A stretch of 64,000 bases of DNA, from assembly GCA_029204225.1 (NCBI GenBank), contig CM055096.1:66870370-66934369 (forward strand). The letters run 5' to 3'. Positions 1 through 12,657 of the stretch are shown here, in pieces. Within the stretch, counting starts at the first letter, position 1; each line of letters begins with the position of its first letter. This DNA comes from Diphasiastrum complanatum. Lineage: Eukaryota > Streptophyta > Lycopodiopsida > Lycopodiales > Lycopodiaceae. The notes under the pieces are model-generated. The model ran no database searches, had not been told where the DNA came from, and saw only the letters and a program-made list of their open reading frames with translations. Made by a program: the position numbers and the translations under genes.

Positions 1-1125
1 TATAGGTAAACATGAGACTTTGTGCAAGTACCGAGGAAAAAGTTGTAAAGGCAATGTCATATGGCCTACCTGTGATTTCTTTGAAACCTAACTATTTATT
101 CTGTATTCCAAACAAGAGACATTCTTTAGCAAGCGCATTCGGTTAGATGCATAAAAAGCAGAGATACAGTGTTGATTTTTTTGATGTTTAAAAGAGGTTA
201 TTACTTCAGATTACCAACTTGGAAAGAAAGCTATGTCAACTCGAACTTTCCCTAATGCCACGTCTCACGTGGTAAGTTTAATAGGGCCAGCAAGTAAGTG
301 GCTGTTATGTTGTCAAAGGATTCTAATAGGCTGAAAACCTACTTCTGAATGAAATGAATTTCTGATCATGTGATACGGTGTCAATACCATAATATCCTGG
401 AATAGTATCAGGCCATGAAGCTGCTTGCATTTTGAATTTCTGAATTTCCTTCAGAGCGTAGTGCCAATCTTTCACCTTGATTAAGGGTGATGCTTATGCA
501 GATCATGCAATGAATCTTACAGGTAATTTGTTATAGATTTTTTTCACCTTGATCATAGATGTTGTTTTTGTTAATACGGCTTTGTAATAAGACTAGGAAG
601 GCTCTCCTGTGAAAACTAGGATTCATATTCTGAGTAACGATTTCCTTGCAACTTAGTAACACCTTTTCTTCTTTCTTGTGGCTCCATAGTGCAATCCTTT
701 GTCATGGAGAGTCTTCCCTTCGCATCTGCAGAAATAAGAAACTCTGCATGCTGGTAGTTTGAAAGCAATGCAGTATGTCTATGCATGTGACTCGAGTCTG
801 GATGTCAAATGTATAAGATAGTTTAAGTTTGCATTTAAGATTGAGTATGTTTCTGGTTGTATTTTATTGCCGTTCTCAACTTTTATCATATTTTTCTAGT
901 AATGCTAGGAAACCTAGTCTTTGTTTTGCAACGCTATTAGATCAATCTCCCATGCAAAATTTAAGGCACATGAAAGAGCTTTTCAAAAAAGCTCACCAGA
1001 TCCAAAACGTCAGTAAAAAGAAAATAGAAAAGGATGAAATCCTTGTGGAGTTCATCCATACATTTGTGTATATGGGTGGCACCATAGCCATGTTGACAAG
1101 TGGAGTCGAATCAAGGTTGCAGTCT
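1..1125. other. Gene-free AT-rich DNA, one short suggestive ORF
   Basis: No gene can be supported here. A 45-codon plus-strand frame at 12-149 contains the run AMSYGLPVIS, which resembles the donor-site motif of GT-B glycosyltransferases. It is short, has no supporting domain around it and ends at a stop, so it may be chance or the end of an exon starting outside the window. The rest shows stops in all frames. Confidence 0.3.
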
Positions 1126-1253
1126 GCGTTCCGGAACACGATCTGGGATTTCCCATTAGGGTTTCCCGGAACGCTTTTTTTCTTTTTTTTGTATAGTTGC
1201 CAATATGGGTATCATGTGAAAGGATATAAAAAAGCAATTGTTATGCAGATCTG

Positions 1254-1303
1254 TTGCTTGGTTTCAGATGGCTGCGGGTTGCTTGGTTTCAGATGGCTGC
1301 GGG
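1254..1303. repeat. Perfect 25-bp tandem duplication
   Basis: Two adjacent identical copies at 1254-1278 and 1279-1303, each starting TTGCTTGGTTTCAG. No frame or function is attached; most simply a replication-slippage duplication. Confidence 0.85.
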
Positions 1304-1517
1304 CTACATTGATTAGAAATCTGGCCATCAGTAGATGGTTTAAGAATACTGGCTGCATTTTCATATGGCTTCAGAAATTTGGAGTGTGTAGTCTGCCGAC
1401 TGTTTCGGGTGCGAAATACCAAAAAAGTGTGTTTTCACTTAGGCAGTTGGAAGGCCAAATCATGGCGAGGCCTTATCGTCGGGGCCAAATCATGAAGAGC
1501 CCCTGGATCTCACCGTT

Positions 1518-1599
1518 GGGGGGCGTTGCCCCCCAAACCCCCCACCGGGGGGCTACCGTCCCTTGGACCTCCCGTTTCTCGAGGGGTTACCGCCCCTCG
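1518..1599. repeat. Cluster of three GC-rich hairpins
   Basis: Three consecutive short inverted repeats in an otherwise AT-rich setting: GGGGGGC/GCCCCCC (1518-1524, 1528-1534, 3-nt loop), CCCCCC/GGGGGG (1538-1543, 1547-1552, 3-nt loop) and CGAGGGG/CCCCTCG (1580-1586, 1593-1599, 6-nt loop). Such mobile palindromic GC clusters are known in some genomes; whether this is one is inference. A related GC-rich hairpin island is at 4978-5100. Confidence 0.7.
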
Positions 1600-1843
1600 A
1601 ACCCCCTGTTTCAGCTGTTCCAAAGGAAGGCTACTTTTAAGTCTTTCTATCATTTTTTAACAAAAAACAGAATCAGTAGATCTGCAAACCATTGGCATCA
1701 GAACACCATTCAAAACCGATTTAGTTAGTATTAAACTAAAAAAAAAATAAATTTGGCCATTACTATTTCCACCAAAAAAAAAAAACATTTGCGTTCCGGG
1801 TCGCAGATCGTTGACGTTTCGGATCGCACGATCCAGAACGTTT

Positions 1844-1869
1844 TTGCAGCGGATCGCGATCCGCTGCAA
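1844..1869. repeat. Perfect 26-bp CpG-rich palindrome
   Basis: The half site TTGCAGCGGATCG is followed directly by its exact reverse complement, with no loop, centred between 1856 and 1857. It sits in a CpG-rich patch (1790-1870) that repeats the words GCGTTCCGG and CGATC also seen near 1127-1150. It could be a transposon end or a dimeric-protein binding site; nothing here decides between them. Confidence 0.8.
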
Positions 1870-1889
1870 CACAAAGTCCAATCTACCAC

Positions 1890-4190
1890 TAGACCATATT
1901 GTATTGACTACTTACACAAGATAAAAGGAAGAGGTACATGTCTTTGCTAGTACCAGAAGAGGCTAAGACACTTTCTAAGACACGAAGTAAGAGTCAAGCT
2001 AAAGCAACTACACCTTTAAGTCAAAGATAATCTCAAATAATCATTGTGCCATTGCTTAATTTAAAGTTTATTCACCAACATAGTCTGCTTCAGGATTTGT
2101 GAGTTTGAACTTGATCTTGCATCTTTATATGCTATTTGTGGCTAAAGCAGTTAGGAATCTCTATTTATTACTTTCGGAAGATGACATGAACGAGTTACAT
2201 TATGTTGGACCATACTTGTAACAAGTGTTTTGGAGCGCAACTTGGAGTCTAGGGTTGGGATTTTTTGAAATGCTTTTTTGAGTTCTAGGTTTCAGAACCC
2301 TCAACACATGTTTTGGAATCTTGTTCCAGGTGAATGCTTGTAACTATATGGATGGACATATTTTCATGACTTATATTTTCCGATTAAGTGCAAACTTTGT
2401 AGGGGATGATGGCACTTGGATTTTGGTATCTATTGTATTCTTTCCATTGGATTAATGATCATTTATTGTAAGAGAGAGACTTTCAAGTTTAATAGCTAAA
2501 TTTAGTTTGTTATTACCAACCAAAGTATGTGTTGCTTGGTCTTAAATTCATAAACTTGCTTGGCCTTAAAGAATAACTCAAACGAGATGTTAAAAAGGTT
2601 TAACTGAATTGTGTTTTAGTTGTGAAGTGCTCGGACATCGTATTATTTATTGCTTTGTGTTCAGGCCCTTGCCCTTGGTACATGATAACAAACATCTTAT
2701 ATTAAAAGAAAGTTAATAAACATAGCAAACAAGATGTTGAAATGGAATAAAAAAAAAAATATGAGAAAAAATTGTTGCACTCACTTGTGAAAAGCCAAAA
2801 CCATTGAAATTAATATAGTACCAAGTTAAAATAATTGATTGAACGTGATAATAAACATTGAAAAAGTTGGGTATGACAACGATAATGATTAGATCAAAAG
2901 TTTTATAGTTGGTGAAATTGGTTATGTAAATGATTGAAAACAACAAAAATTATTTACATGCAATTTAAGATGCATATAAATGTGAGTAAGACTTGACAAA
3001 GAGTGCTTCAATAAATCTCTATGCATATGATCTATAAAACGTCAATGATATTTTTTTGTTTCAAACATTCAAAAGAATCTATAATACCATTTGGTTGTTA
3101 TTTCTTGTGTTGATTACACCTTAAACAACTAATTCAACTTGTCCCTTGACTAAAAAACACATGTTGATGCACGATAGTCATTCACTAAAAACCATTCACC
3201 AATGGTTGAATCAAGTTCTACCTTGACTCAAATGTTGATGGCAAGTTTATGCACAACAAGTTACAAACATTCACTAACAACCACGAAGCACAAGATAATT
3301 TTTAAAGAAGGTTTAGTTAGAAATTCTAATGGAAGGTTTGGGTCCTAACCTTGAAGCATAAAATACATAAAGTCTTACATATTTTCATATTTTAATTGAA
3401 TTCATTCTAGTGTTTTATGTCTTCATTAAAAGTGTTGGATTCTCATCGAGAAGTTTTTTTCATATTTTATTTGGTTTTATTGTAGTGTTGGAAGTATTTA
3501 TAAATGCTATACTTTTGTGTCTCGTTTCTTTCATTTAAGTGTTGGAAGTCTTCTAAAAAGTTTGCTTAGGTTTTTTAGACTAAATTGAAAATCCAATTTT
3601 CACTATGAAAAAGTCCTCTAGTAGAATTGTCGGCCTTGTAAGCCATAAAAGTCCATACATAAAAAGGTGCAAATCCATATAGATATCTTTATCGTGGGTA
3701 AATTGAGGCAATCAAGAGAATGATGCCCAATTTATTCTTACATCACATCTTACAAGAGAATGGATTTTCTATAGACAATTATGATGGTTCAAATGATTTT
3801 TGAAGTTGCGTCTAGGCCTAATGTGCTTGTCATAACTTCTCAGATCACCCTTAACACCACCAGTAAAGGTAACTAGAAAAACCACTCCCTCATACGTGAA
3901 ATTGGTTCGTCAAAATTTGAAAAGAATTTAGTGTCACCTCACTCTTCATATGTGACCAACAAGATGAAGTGATTGTTTTACTCAACCTTCAATCAGTAGT
4001 TTCAAAAGGTTGTGTAATTTGCCAATAATTGTAAGATGAAAGGTGATTAACTCACAAAGTTCTCAGAATTTTGTGACATGAAGTAAAAAATGTAGGCTGC
4101 ATAACTTCATGTTCAAAAAGGTTTTGTCAACTTTGACCCTTCTTTCCAGGTGGAAGGGCTTTCGACAACGTCTCTCTTACGTTGTCGTGT
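1890..4190. other. AT-rich intergenic DNA, nothing recognised
   Basis: Both strands are full of stops and I see no domain, tRNA-like box, LTR end or long repeat. Two A/T homopolymer runs and scattered short inverted words are all it shows. Confidence 0.5.
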
Positions 4191-4197
4191 AGGATGA

Positions 4198-4314
<117 letters not shown>

Positions 4315-4476
4315 GATGTGTTCGAGAAAACGCATTTTGGAGCTTCTCATTAGTCCACGTTTGCCCTAAAATGTATTTGAAGGGCATTTGAAAAGCAGTT
4401 GAAGTGAGCGAACATGTGCTTTTAGAAACTTTTAGAAAGAGAAGTTTTTACAGAGAGAAATATAGGGTATAAAATC

Positions 4477-4612
<136 letters not shown>

Positions 4613-4977
4613 ACCACTGGTGGTAGCCTCCATATAGGCCACATGGACCACATGTAAGAGGCTTGCTATGTCCAGAAATTGATGTGGCATAGACACGACA
4701 ACATTTTGATGGCTTTGGATACCTATGGAGGTTGACTTTTTCAACCTCCTACCTATAGTCAACTTTACAGCCTACCTTTGGAGTCAAGGAGGAGCACCCT
4801 CAAACCCCAAATGGCAATTTGCCAAGTGTGGTTGAAGATTTTTATTAGGAAAATCTTGCTTTTAATATTAATGTTTCATATTTAAGTGGCTTGTTTCAGT
4901 AATCCATGCTTGTTGTTTGTTCTCTAATTCACTAAATTTCTGCAACTTGTGCATCAAACATCTGCATGAGATTTCGT

Positions 4978-5100
4978 GGGGGGGAAGGCCTTGCCTGAGG
5001 GCCTTCCTTGCTGGGAGGGCCCTTGCCCGAGGGCGGGAGCCCAAGGGTAGGCCCCGACTAGCAAGGAAGGCCCGAGGGGCTTCGGGCCTTCCCCTACGTA
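4978..5100. repeat. GC-rich island with 11-bp hairpin
   Basis: A roughly 120-bp GC-rich island in AT-rich DNA, dense in GAAGGCC/GGCCTTC words. The clearest hairpin has stem GGAAGGCCCGA at 5065-5075 and its exact complement at 5082-5092 around a 6-nt loop. It resembles the hairpin cluster at 1518-1599 in character but not in sequence. Confidence 0.7.
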
Positions 5101-5112
5101 ATGCCATTGCGC

Positions 5113-5117
<5 letters not shown>

Positions 5118-5148
<31 letters not shown>

Positions 5149-5212
5149 GTTTTTTGGCCGTACAGTACGACCGTACATGTGGACCAGTTTTTTTTTTTTT
5201 TTTTTTTTTTTT
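5118..5212. repeat. Two poly-T tracts flanking a short spacer
   Basis: T30 at 5118-5147 and T25 at 5188-5212, separated by a segment containing the inverted words CGTAC and GTACG. Read on the minus strand these are poly-A tracts and could be old retroposon tails. Phe- or Lys-rich frames across them are artefacts. Confidence 0.85.
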
Positions 5213-5284
5213 GGTTTTTTGCCGTTTTCTTTTTTGCAAATTTTTTTACGTTTGTGGTGGAATGTGGATGTGGACAACCAATGA

Positions 5285-5386
5285 CAGGCTGCCACATAGC
5301 ACATGCACATTCCATCGGAGAGAGGAGAGATAACGTGCATTCCACCGGAGAGAAAACGTGCATTCCACCGGAGAGAGAAGAGAGAA
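5285..5386. repeat. Short tandem repeat of a GTGCATTCCACCGGAGAGA unit
   Basis: Three imperfect copies of a 19- to 29-bp unit containing GCATTCCACCGGAGAGA, with variable GAGA tails. No gene context. Confidence 0.75.
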
Positions 5387-6943
5387 TGACAGATTCCTAG
5401 GAGAGAGAAAATTAGATGGACATTATGCTCATGGAGGTGGTCCCAAAATACAAAGGGCACCTGAGCACAAGGCATTATGGGCTTGTAACTACAGTTACAT
5501 TAATGAGCTCATGTTAATACAGCACATGAAAAATTGGGTTCCGTGTAAACATTAAATAATAACATCCGGGTTTATCCGTGAATGTCTACTGAAAGAAAAG
5601 TGGAACGTCTCTTCCATTCATAGGTTAACCTATAACTGGCTTTGGATAGCACACACAGGTTCTAATTTCAAGAATGCAAGCTTTGTCACAATGACTTGCG
5701 GGATCTCTTTCATTGTATTCTCCAGTTCTTGCATCCTTTATTTTACATCAAGCTTCTAATACTCGCCTACCTGCATACATGATTCGTTCTGTTTGAAAAA
5801 CAAACGGGTTTATCATTAGCCCTCTCATACTTGTTGAGCTTCATAATTGTTCTGTTGAATATTCTATTTCAGAAACAGATTAATCAGAGCTCATTGTTGT
5901 CTCTGCTAGCGAACTATATTCCTAGTAAGCTAGCTCTCTGGGCACACTCATGTACTGCTTAATCTCCATCTGTGTTCTGGTCCATTGGAGAAACGGTCTA
6001 ATCAGAGCTGTGTGCATGTTTGCAGATGAATTGGAACTGCCTGTTGCACTGGTGCTATGGAAACACTGAACGAATCTGAAACCGCAACATAAATCACGAA
6101 AAATGAACGTAAAAAAAATTATATATAATGCAAAAGACTCGTGTTTTCGCATCTTGTTAACTACGAAATAAGTGTCAATCTTTCGAAGGCGATTCAAGTG
6201 CAATGCAAAAATCTTGCTATTTTAAAATGTCAGGCCTCAAATTTGAACCAAAAACTGGTCAATCTAAAATAGCAAGGCCTATACTGTGAAAAGATCAATA
6301 TTTATAAGATATCACTTAAATCACTATAATTCTAATAAAGGTGTGAAAAAAATATCCCATCAGACTTCTTAGAGCGAGAAGCCAGTCATAATGAGTCAAA
6401 AAGCTTGCCCTTACAACCAGTGGCACGAGCCTGAAAGGGCAGAAGTATGGTATATCCAAAAGTGCCATGGCCCATTGAAGCAATTATTATGGACTAAACT
6501 ATTTAGAATGGAAAATCCTCGAAGCTATTGTGTAACAAAGTTTCAGTGCTACGCATGTCAAAGGCAGTCAAAACACAATAATATTTATCTTTCGTTATGT
6601 TATCTCTTAAACAATGTTAATCTTTATCATTGATCAGAGGCAAGCACAACAACAATTTTACACGAGCGTCGACACACTGCTCATGACAGTCCGAGTCATC
6701 CCCTCATTCCTCTCCCATTTCATAGATGCTCAAGTGAGTGGCTCAAGTGAGTGCTGATGTAACACCCACCCTGATAGGCACACCTGCAATCGCCAGCTAC
6801 CCCCTCTATGTACCTTCTTCATCTGCACCATCATGTACTCCTGTAGGCTTTGCTGCTAGAGTTTCAACTTTTTGCTATCTATATTTTCAAACAATCCATG
6901 TAATAATCTTCATGAGCACATTGACTCTAGTCTCTTACCTCGT
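5387..6943. other. Intergenic DNA, nothing recognised
   Basis: Short ORFs below 100 codons only, none resembling a known domain. No LTR ends, A/B boxes or long repeats seen. Confidence 0.5.
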
Positions 6944-7305
6944 TCATCTCATTAAGCATAAATTCATCATCTCTCTTCGCTTACCATATCACTGATACAT
7001 TTTTTTTTTTAAGCACATCAATTACTCTCACATCATTCCATCTTATTCAGCACACATACACTACATAACCTATCTTTACTGATTACCGATTAATCAATTG
7101 ATCTCCATTAAAACATTAACTCTTATCCTATCCATCTCATTAAGCATAAATCCATCATCTCTCTTCGCTTACCATATCACATATTTTCTTTAAACATATC
7201 AATTACTCTCACAGCACACATACATTACATAACCTATCTTCAATGATTACCGATTAATCAATTGATCTCTATTAAAACATTTAACTCTTAACCTATCCAT
7301 CTAAT
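6944..7305. repeat. Diverged tandem duplication, about 187-bp period
   Basis: Two copies (about 6944-7131 and 7132-7305) share the ordered words ATTAAGCATAAA, CATCATCTCTCTTCGC, ATCAATTACTCTCACA, CATAACCTATCTT and ATTACCGATTAATCAATTG. The copies differ by scattered substitutions and a deletion in the second. It could be the edge of a satellite-like family. Confidence 0.8.
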
Positions 7306-8446
<1,141 letters not shown>

Positions 8447-8523
8447 AAAGACTTCAAAAAACCAAGAAGTTCTATAAAATGTGGGTTTTTTGAGGATAAC
8501 TCAAAAAAGATTTCCCAAGCACT
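8447..8523 (+). mobile_element. Partial copy of a small inverted-repeat element (MITE-like)
   Basis: This segment is a near-exact reverse complement of 8553-8630, the inner part of the adjacent full copy, and ends at the same CAGTGCT-type terminus (here AGCACTGG). With its neighbour it makes a fold-back of two roughly 80-bp arms with a spacer of about 25 nt. A third copy at 17535-17730 shows that this is a dispersed family. Confidence 0.75.
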
Positions 8524-8552
8524 GGCTCAAGTACATGTTTTTTTTATGCTCC

Positions 8553-8736
8553 AGTGCTCGGGAAACCTCTTTTGAGTTATCCTCAAAAAACCTACATTTT
8601 ATAGAACTTCTTAGTTTTTTTTTTAAGACTTTTACTTATAAACAAGTATCTATGCTTGTATAAAAAATCGCCAATTCTTTTTTTTGAAAAAAGTTGCTGG
8701 CTCCATTTCTATACTTTGTCGATTTTCTCGAGCACT
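8553..8736 (-). mobile_element. MITE-like element, about 184 bp, with AGTGCTCG termini
   Basis: The ends are AGTGCTCGGGAAA and TTTCTCGAGCACT, an imperfect 13-bp terminal inverted repeat. It has no coding capacity. The copy at 17535-17730 matches it end to end in opposite orientation, sharing AAAATCGACAAAGTATAG and GTTTTTTGAGGATAACTC. The CAGTGCT-like terminus would fit a hAT-type origin, but I could not find a convincing target-site duplication, so the superfamily is unassigned. Confidence 0.75.
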
Positions 8737-8765
8737 ATGTACCTCCCATGTATTTCTAGTTTTGC

Positions 8766-8885
8766 TGAGAAGAAGTAATAGTCCTCATCTCTTGTTGGCA
8801 TGACATGGATAACGAGCGGTGCAATTGAGAATAAGTAATAGTCTTCATCTCTTGTTGGCATGATATGGATAACCAGGGGTGCAAT
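8766..8885. repeat. 60-bp tandem duplication
   Basis: Two copies with an exact 60-bp period (8766-8825, 8826-8885), both carrying AAGTAATAGTC and CATCTCTTGTTGGCATGA, with a few substitutions. No function evident. Confidence 0.88.
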
Positions 8886-9151
8886 TGCATGTGTGCCTTG
8901 TGTCAAATCATTTATTTCAAGTAATTTATATGTATGATGCACATATGCAAACTGAATTCTTTAATTATTAGTGTGTCTTTGAAGTATAGAAAGTAGCCAA
9001 TGTCTCCCTATGAAAAAAGACACAACTATTGAGGGTAGTTTTTGTGTTGGAGAGTGACGGGTATTCTAGACCTTCGAGAAAGTCTTTTGGAAGCCTTGAC
9101 TACAATACAAGTATGGCAAAGGAAGAAATGAGAAACATCTTAGAAGCATAA

Positions 9152-9195
9152 TCCTCAATCACTTTCTCATTTTTTCATGAGAAAGTGATTGAGGA
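9152..9195. repeat. Perfect 19-bp stem hairpin
   Basis: TCCTCAATCACTTTCTCAT (9152-9170) is followed by a 6-nt loop and its exact reverse complement (9177-9195). Beyond one mismatch the pairing extends further on both sides. It could be a recent inverted duplication or part of a small hairpin-forming element; no terminator role applies in a plant nuclear setting. Confidence 0.85.
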
Positions 9196-12109
9196 TAATC
9201 TAATCTTTAAATTTGGCATAACAATTAGGGTGAGAAAACATGGAGGAGTCCAGGGCCATTTCAAAATTTGCACTTACCCCCAATTTAAAAGCCCAGGTCC
9301 TTCCATGTCATTCTATGTGAAATCCCCATTTTTATTTGGAGGGCAAAGCATTTATTGTAAATTCAAATTAGATAAGACATTTATGGTTTTTATTGGAGGA
9401 TAGATATAAGGCTCACCACTTACTCCCCAATACTCTAAGAGGTCCAAGGTACTCCCCTGCTATCTTGGGGAAGAGCCTCTTGAAGTGGCTCCATCAATCA
9501 AAATAAAGAATTTGGGCCTTTTGGATTCACCCCCACCCCATGTGAAACCACCCTTAATGGCTCTTCCACATGTAACCAGGTGTAAGAACATTCACATTGT
9601 GACTACAAAGATTTCAAGCACATGACATCTATTGGGCAACCATACACAACATAAAAACATATATTCTACATTTTTTTTAGGGTACTCACTTTTGCCCATT
9701 GAGCTATTACAAATCTAATTCTGGTTAGAGACGATTAAAAATTGAAATGACTGTAGTTGAAACCCATTATTATTGTGATAAATAATCATCTCACACATGT
9801 TTTGCATTGTAACTATCTTTCATTTTGCTACATTGGCTAGCTTAATAGATTAGTTGGATGGAAGTCAAAGTGATAAAAGGAAAGAATGTGGATCAAAAAC
9901 AATAATATTTACATATTTGTCTTGGTACAAACTTTTCAGACAATTTTACCATAAAATGAGTTTTACCAAACTTGAGATAATTAATGCCAAAAATTTTGTA
10001 GTAATAAGAAAAAAATACATGCATTATACCACATTGAAATATCTTCTCAAGAATTAAAATAAATCGATTGAAATATTTTATAATGCAACTTAACGATAGA
10101 ATTGATGAACTTATTAGCCATGCATAGATAGCACTTTGAAAAAATTTGTTGTCTTGATGAAGTTTAATAATAATTGTATTCATACTAGTAAAGAGTGCTC
10201 GTCATTGACGGGCAATGGCGGCCAATCTAGGTGACGACCGATGATTTGGAACTTCAGTATGTAGTGCGATGATGGCCGATCTAGGTGGCGACTGATGATC
10301 TAGTCGAACCTAGGTGTGACATTAGGTGTGAATGGTAGGTTGTTGCCATGAGAGGGGGGAAGTAGGCGAGACATTAGGTGTGATGGGTAGGTTATAGACA
10401 TGGCAACAGTCTCACTAAAACATGAAAGGGGGGAACCTAGGTGTGACTAGTAGGCTGTAGCCATGAGAGGGGGGAACTAGGCGTGACGGGTAGGCTATAG
10501 GCATGGATACACTCTCTCACTAAAATAGTTTTAATATTTAGAATAAATAATGTGTATTTTTTTTTTCCATATGGTGTAACCATTTAATCATCAAATAAAG
10601 TGACAAGTTATGTAATTTGATGATCACACAATCATTATCTTGGTGATACATCTTTTGATACAAGTTATTGCAAGATATTACATTTTAGACAGTTGACACA
10701 TATCTTCTTTATCAATATTTTGACTATCTTAAGCCTTGCCTCTACTTTTGGGACTCATGTACATTATGTCATTTAGAAACTAGTAAAAGAGGTCAATTTT
10801 GACATCCTAGAATCTTTTATACAATCTGATGGGGCAAGGGAGTATGGAGAACGCGAACGGAGAAGAGAGCAGGAATATTTGCGGAACAACTCTCCCGCTA
10901 TAATGGGTTGCTAGATGCAGAAACAGTCCAGATTGTTAATGCTAATTGTAATCACAGCTCAAACATTCTGTTGCAAAACAGGAAAAACAAAATGAGTATA
11001 GTCCACCGAAGAGATTAGAAATGGTTTGAGTGTGGTATTATTGGAAATGGATTTGATAAGAAGTTTAGTTCTGAATGGATTGCCAATGCAACAAAATGAT
11101 GGCAAGTTTCTTAGGCGTCAAAGACAACCATCGTCTGATCAGAAGCTGAGGAGTCGTAGACATATGTGTTCTGATCAGAGTGAGAAAACAAGCGTGATTA
11201 AACAGAAATGAAGTGCATTCAAATCACAATAAGCATTCATCTACGTTATACATAGATAGAAAAGCGTATTGTTGCTATATTACATTGAAGCACAACCAAA
11301 TAGTAGTTACAACCAGAATGATGGCGTAAATGGGAGGCTCAAAATCATTCATCTCATGGACGGAGCATCACATAGAGTGTGTTTGGATGATCCATTTATA
11401 GAATTCATCCATGTATTAATTATAGTAAATATTTGTCACCTTATCAAGGCTAAGGAAGTGTCTAACCAGAGTTACAATCATAAGCACATCCGACAAGGTG
11501 AGGCTTACCAACTGTCAGAAACAGAAGTACTCAGCAAACATAAGGCTTACGAAAACAGAGAGAAGGGAAAACTTGAAAACTCAAACTCTCTTTGTGATCT
11601 CCTGAAAAATTTGGTGGTTGCATTGAAGTGTAAATAGTGTACATATCGGGAATGAGTCCGAAAGTATGCAGCTCTATAGTAACCAATATGTCGCTTCATA
11701 TTTACTTTAATTAACTAATTATTTCAATAGGAAAATTACAAGTGTACAATTTCCTAGGTGGCATCCTTATCACACAACTTTGCTTCAATGAAAAGCAAGC
11801 ACGTGGAAGGTTACAACGTTTGATTGAGGCACAATAAATGAGGCTTCTGAAATGTTCTTCTCTTAGGGCTGGCCTTCATATTAAGGTTCATGTCATTTAA
11901 TATATGCCCTTCGGGATATAGTCCTTCCTTCAGTAACATTTATTTAGGCCTCTTTATCTTCAATATAACTTTGTATAACTTGTCATTGTCGGGTCCATTA
12001 GATATTTCTTCATATTCAGTGATTATCTTCATCAGTTGAGTAGGTTGATTGGGATTTTGCATCACAAAATAGTAATTCAAAGAAAATATGCATGCAATAG
12101 GATATTACA
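9196..12109. other. Intergenic DNA with a GGGG-rich minisatellite-like patch
   Basis: Mostly AT-rich with no recognised gene. The 11269-11637 frame (122 codons) has no domain I recognise. At 10192-10515 related phrases recur: CCATGAGAGGGGGGAA, TAGGTGTGA and GGTAGGCTATAGGCATGG, and earlier GATGGCCGATCTAGGTG. This is a degenerate minisatellite with units of about 40-80 bp. Confidence 0.5.
10192..10515. repeat. Degenerate minisatellite
   Basis: Repeated units contain AGAGGGGGGAA, (C/T)TAGG(T/C)GTGA and GGTAGG(C/T)TATAG(A/G)CATGG, three to four copies, after a pair of related GCCGATCTAGGTG units. Units vary in length through internal deletions. Confidence 0.7.
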
Positions 12110-12657
12110 CTTTATTGCATCATCCATAACAAGTTGTAAGGACAAGTAATCCATTCGGAAGCTCGCGTCTAATCCTTTTAAGTAGACCTACTAAGAACCA
12201 CATGATTATAACATCATTATTGATTAATTCAGGTTCACACATAGATCTGAGGTGTTTGAGCCATTCAATATAATCTCGCACCATTTATTTTTTTTCCCAT
12301 TTTAATTTTACTTAAAAGTAGGAAAAGATCTTCCATAAATTTTCTGGGTTTAAATCTTGTGATTAGGCCAACTTTAACCACTTCCCAATCCATGTGTTCT
12401 GTCTCATCTTGGTTATAAAACCAATCTTGTGCTACTCTAGTTAAGGCCATAGGAAATAGCTTGAGTTTACCTTGTGGAAAAACTTCACCATAAACCTCAC
12501 ATGATTCAGCAAAGATCTTGAGAAATCTGACTAGATCAGATAACCCATTATACTTTGGTATCTCTAAACGAGATGATCTTCTAACATTAACTTGTGGAAC
12601 AACAAACGAAGGTCCACCATCAAGCTCACGTTCATCCTCTCTATCTATATTAGACAT
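12110..12657 (-). pseudogene. Broken Ty3/gypsy-type gag (retrotrans_gag domain)
   Basis: The minus-strand frame starts at 12657 and runs to 12265 (130 codons). Its C-terminal two thirds has the layout of the retrotransposon gag capsid domain of gypsy-type elements: FPMALTRVAQDWFYN, then an acidic loop, then WEVVKVGLITRF with a following KIKMG. The match then continues in another frame below about 12290 (RDYIEWLKHL and LKRIRRELP) after an A-run on the minus strand, which points to a frameshift in a homopolymer. A stop follows near 12130. No protease, RT or integrase and no LTR pair were found around it, so it is an isolated gag remnant. The first 35 residues (MSNIDREDERELDGG) look like the usual charged gag N-terminus. 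Confidence 0.75.

Noticed and set aside
829-1728. 299-codon open frame
   Set aside because: It begins at a non-ATG codon, crosses a tandem duplication and GC hairpins, and shows no domain or splice context. Composition is that of non-coding DNA.
4868-5475. Lys- or Phe-rich frames on both strands
   Set aside because: Products of two poly-T tracts and a GC island; overlapping frames on both strands show no conserved domain.
11269-11637. 122-codon frame
   Set aside because: No recognisable motif, no exon signals, AT-rich codon use like the surroundings.
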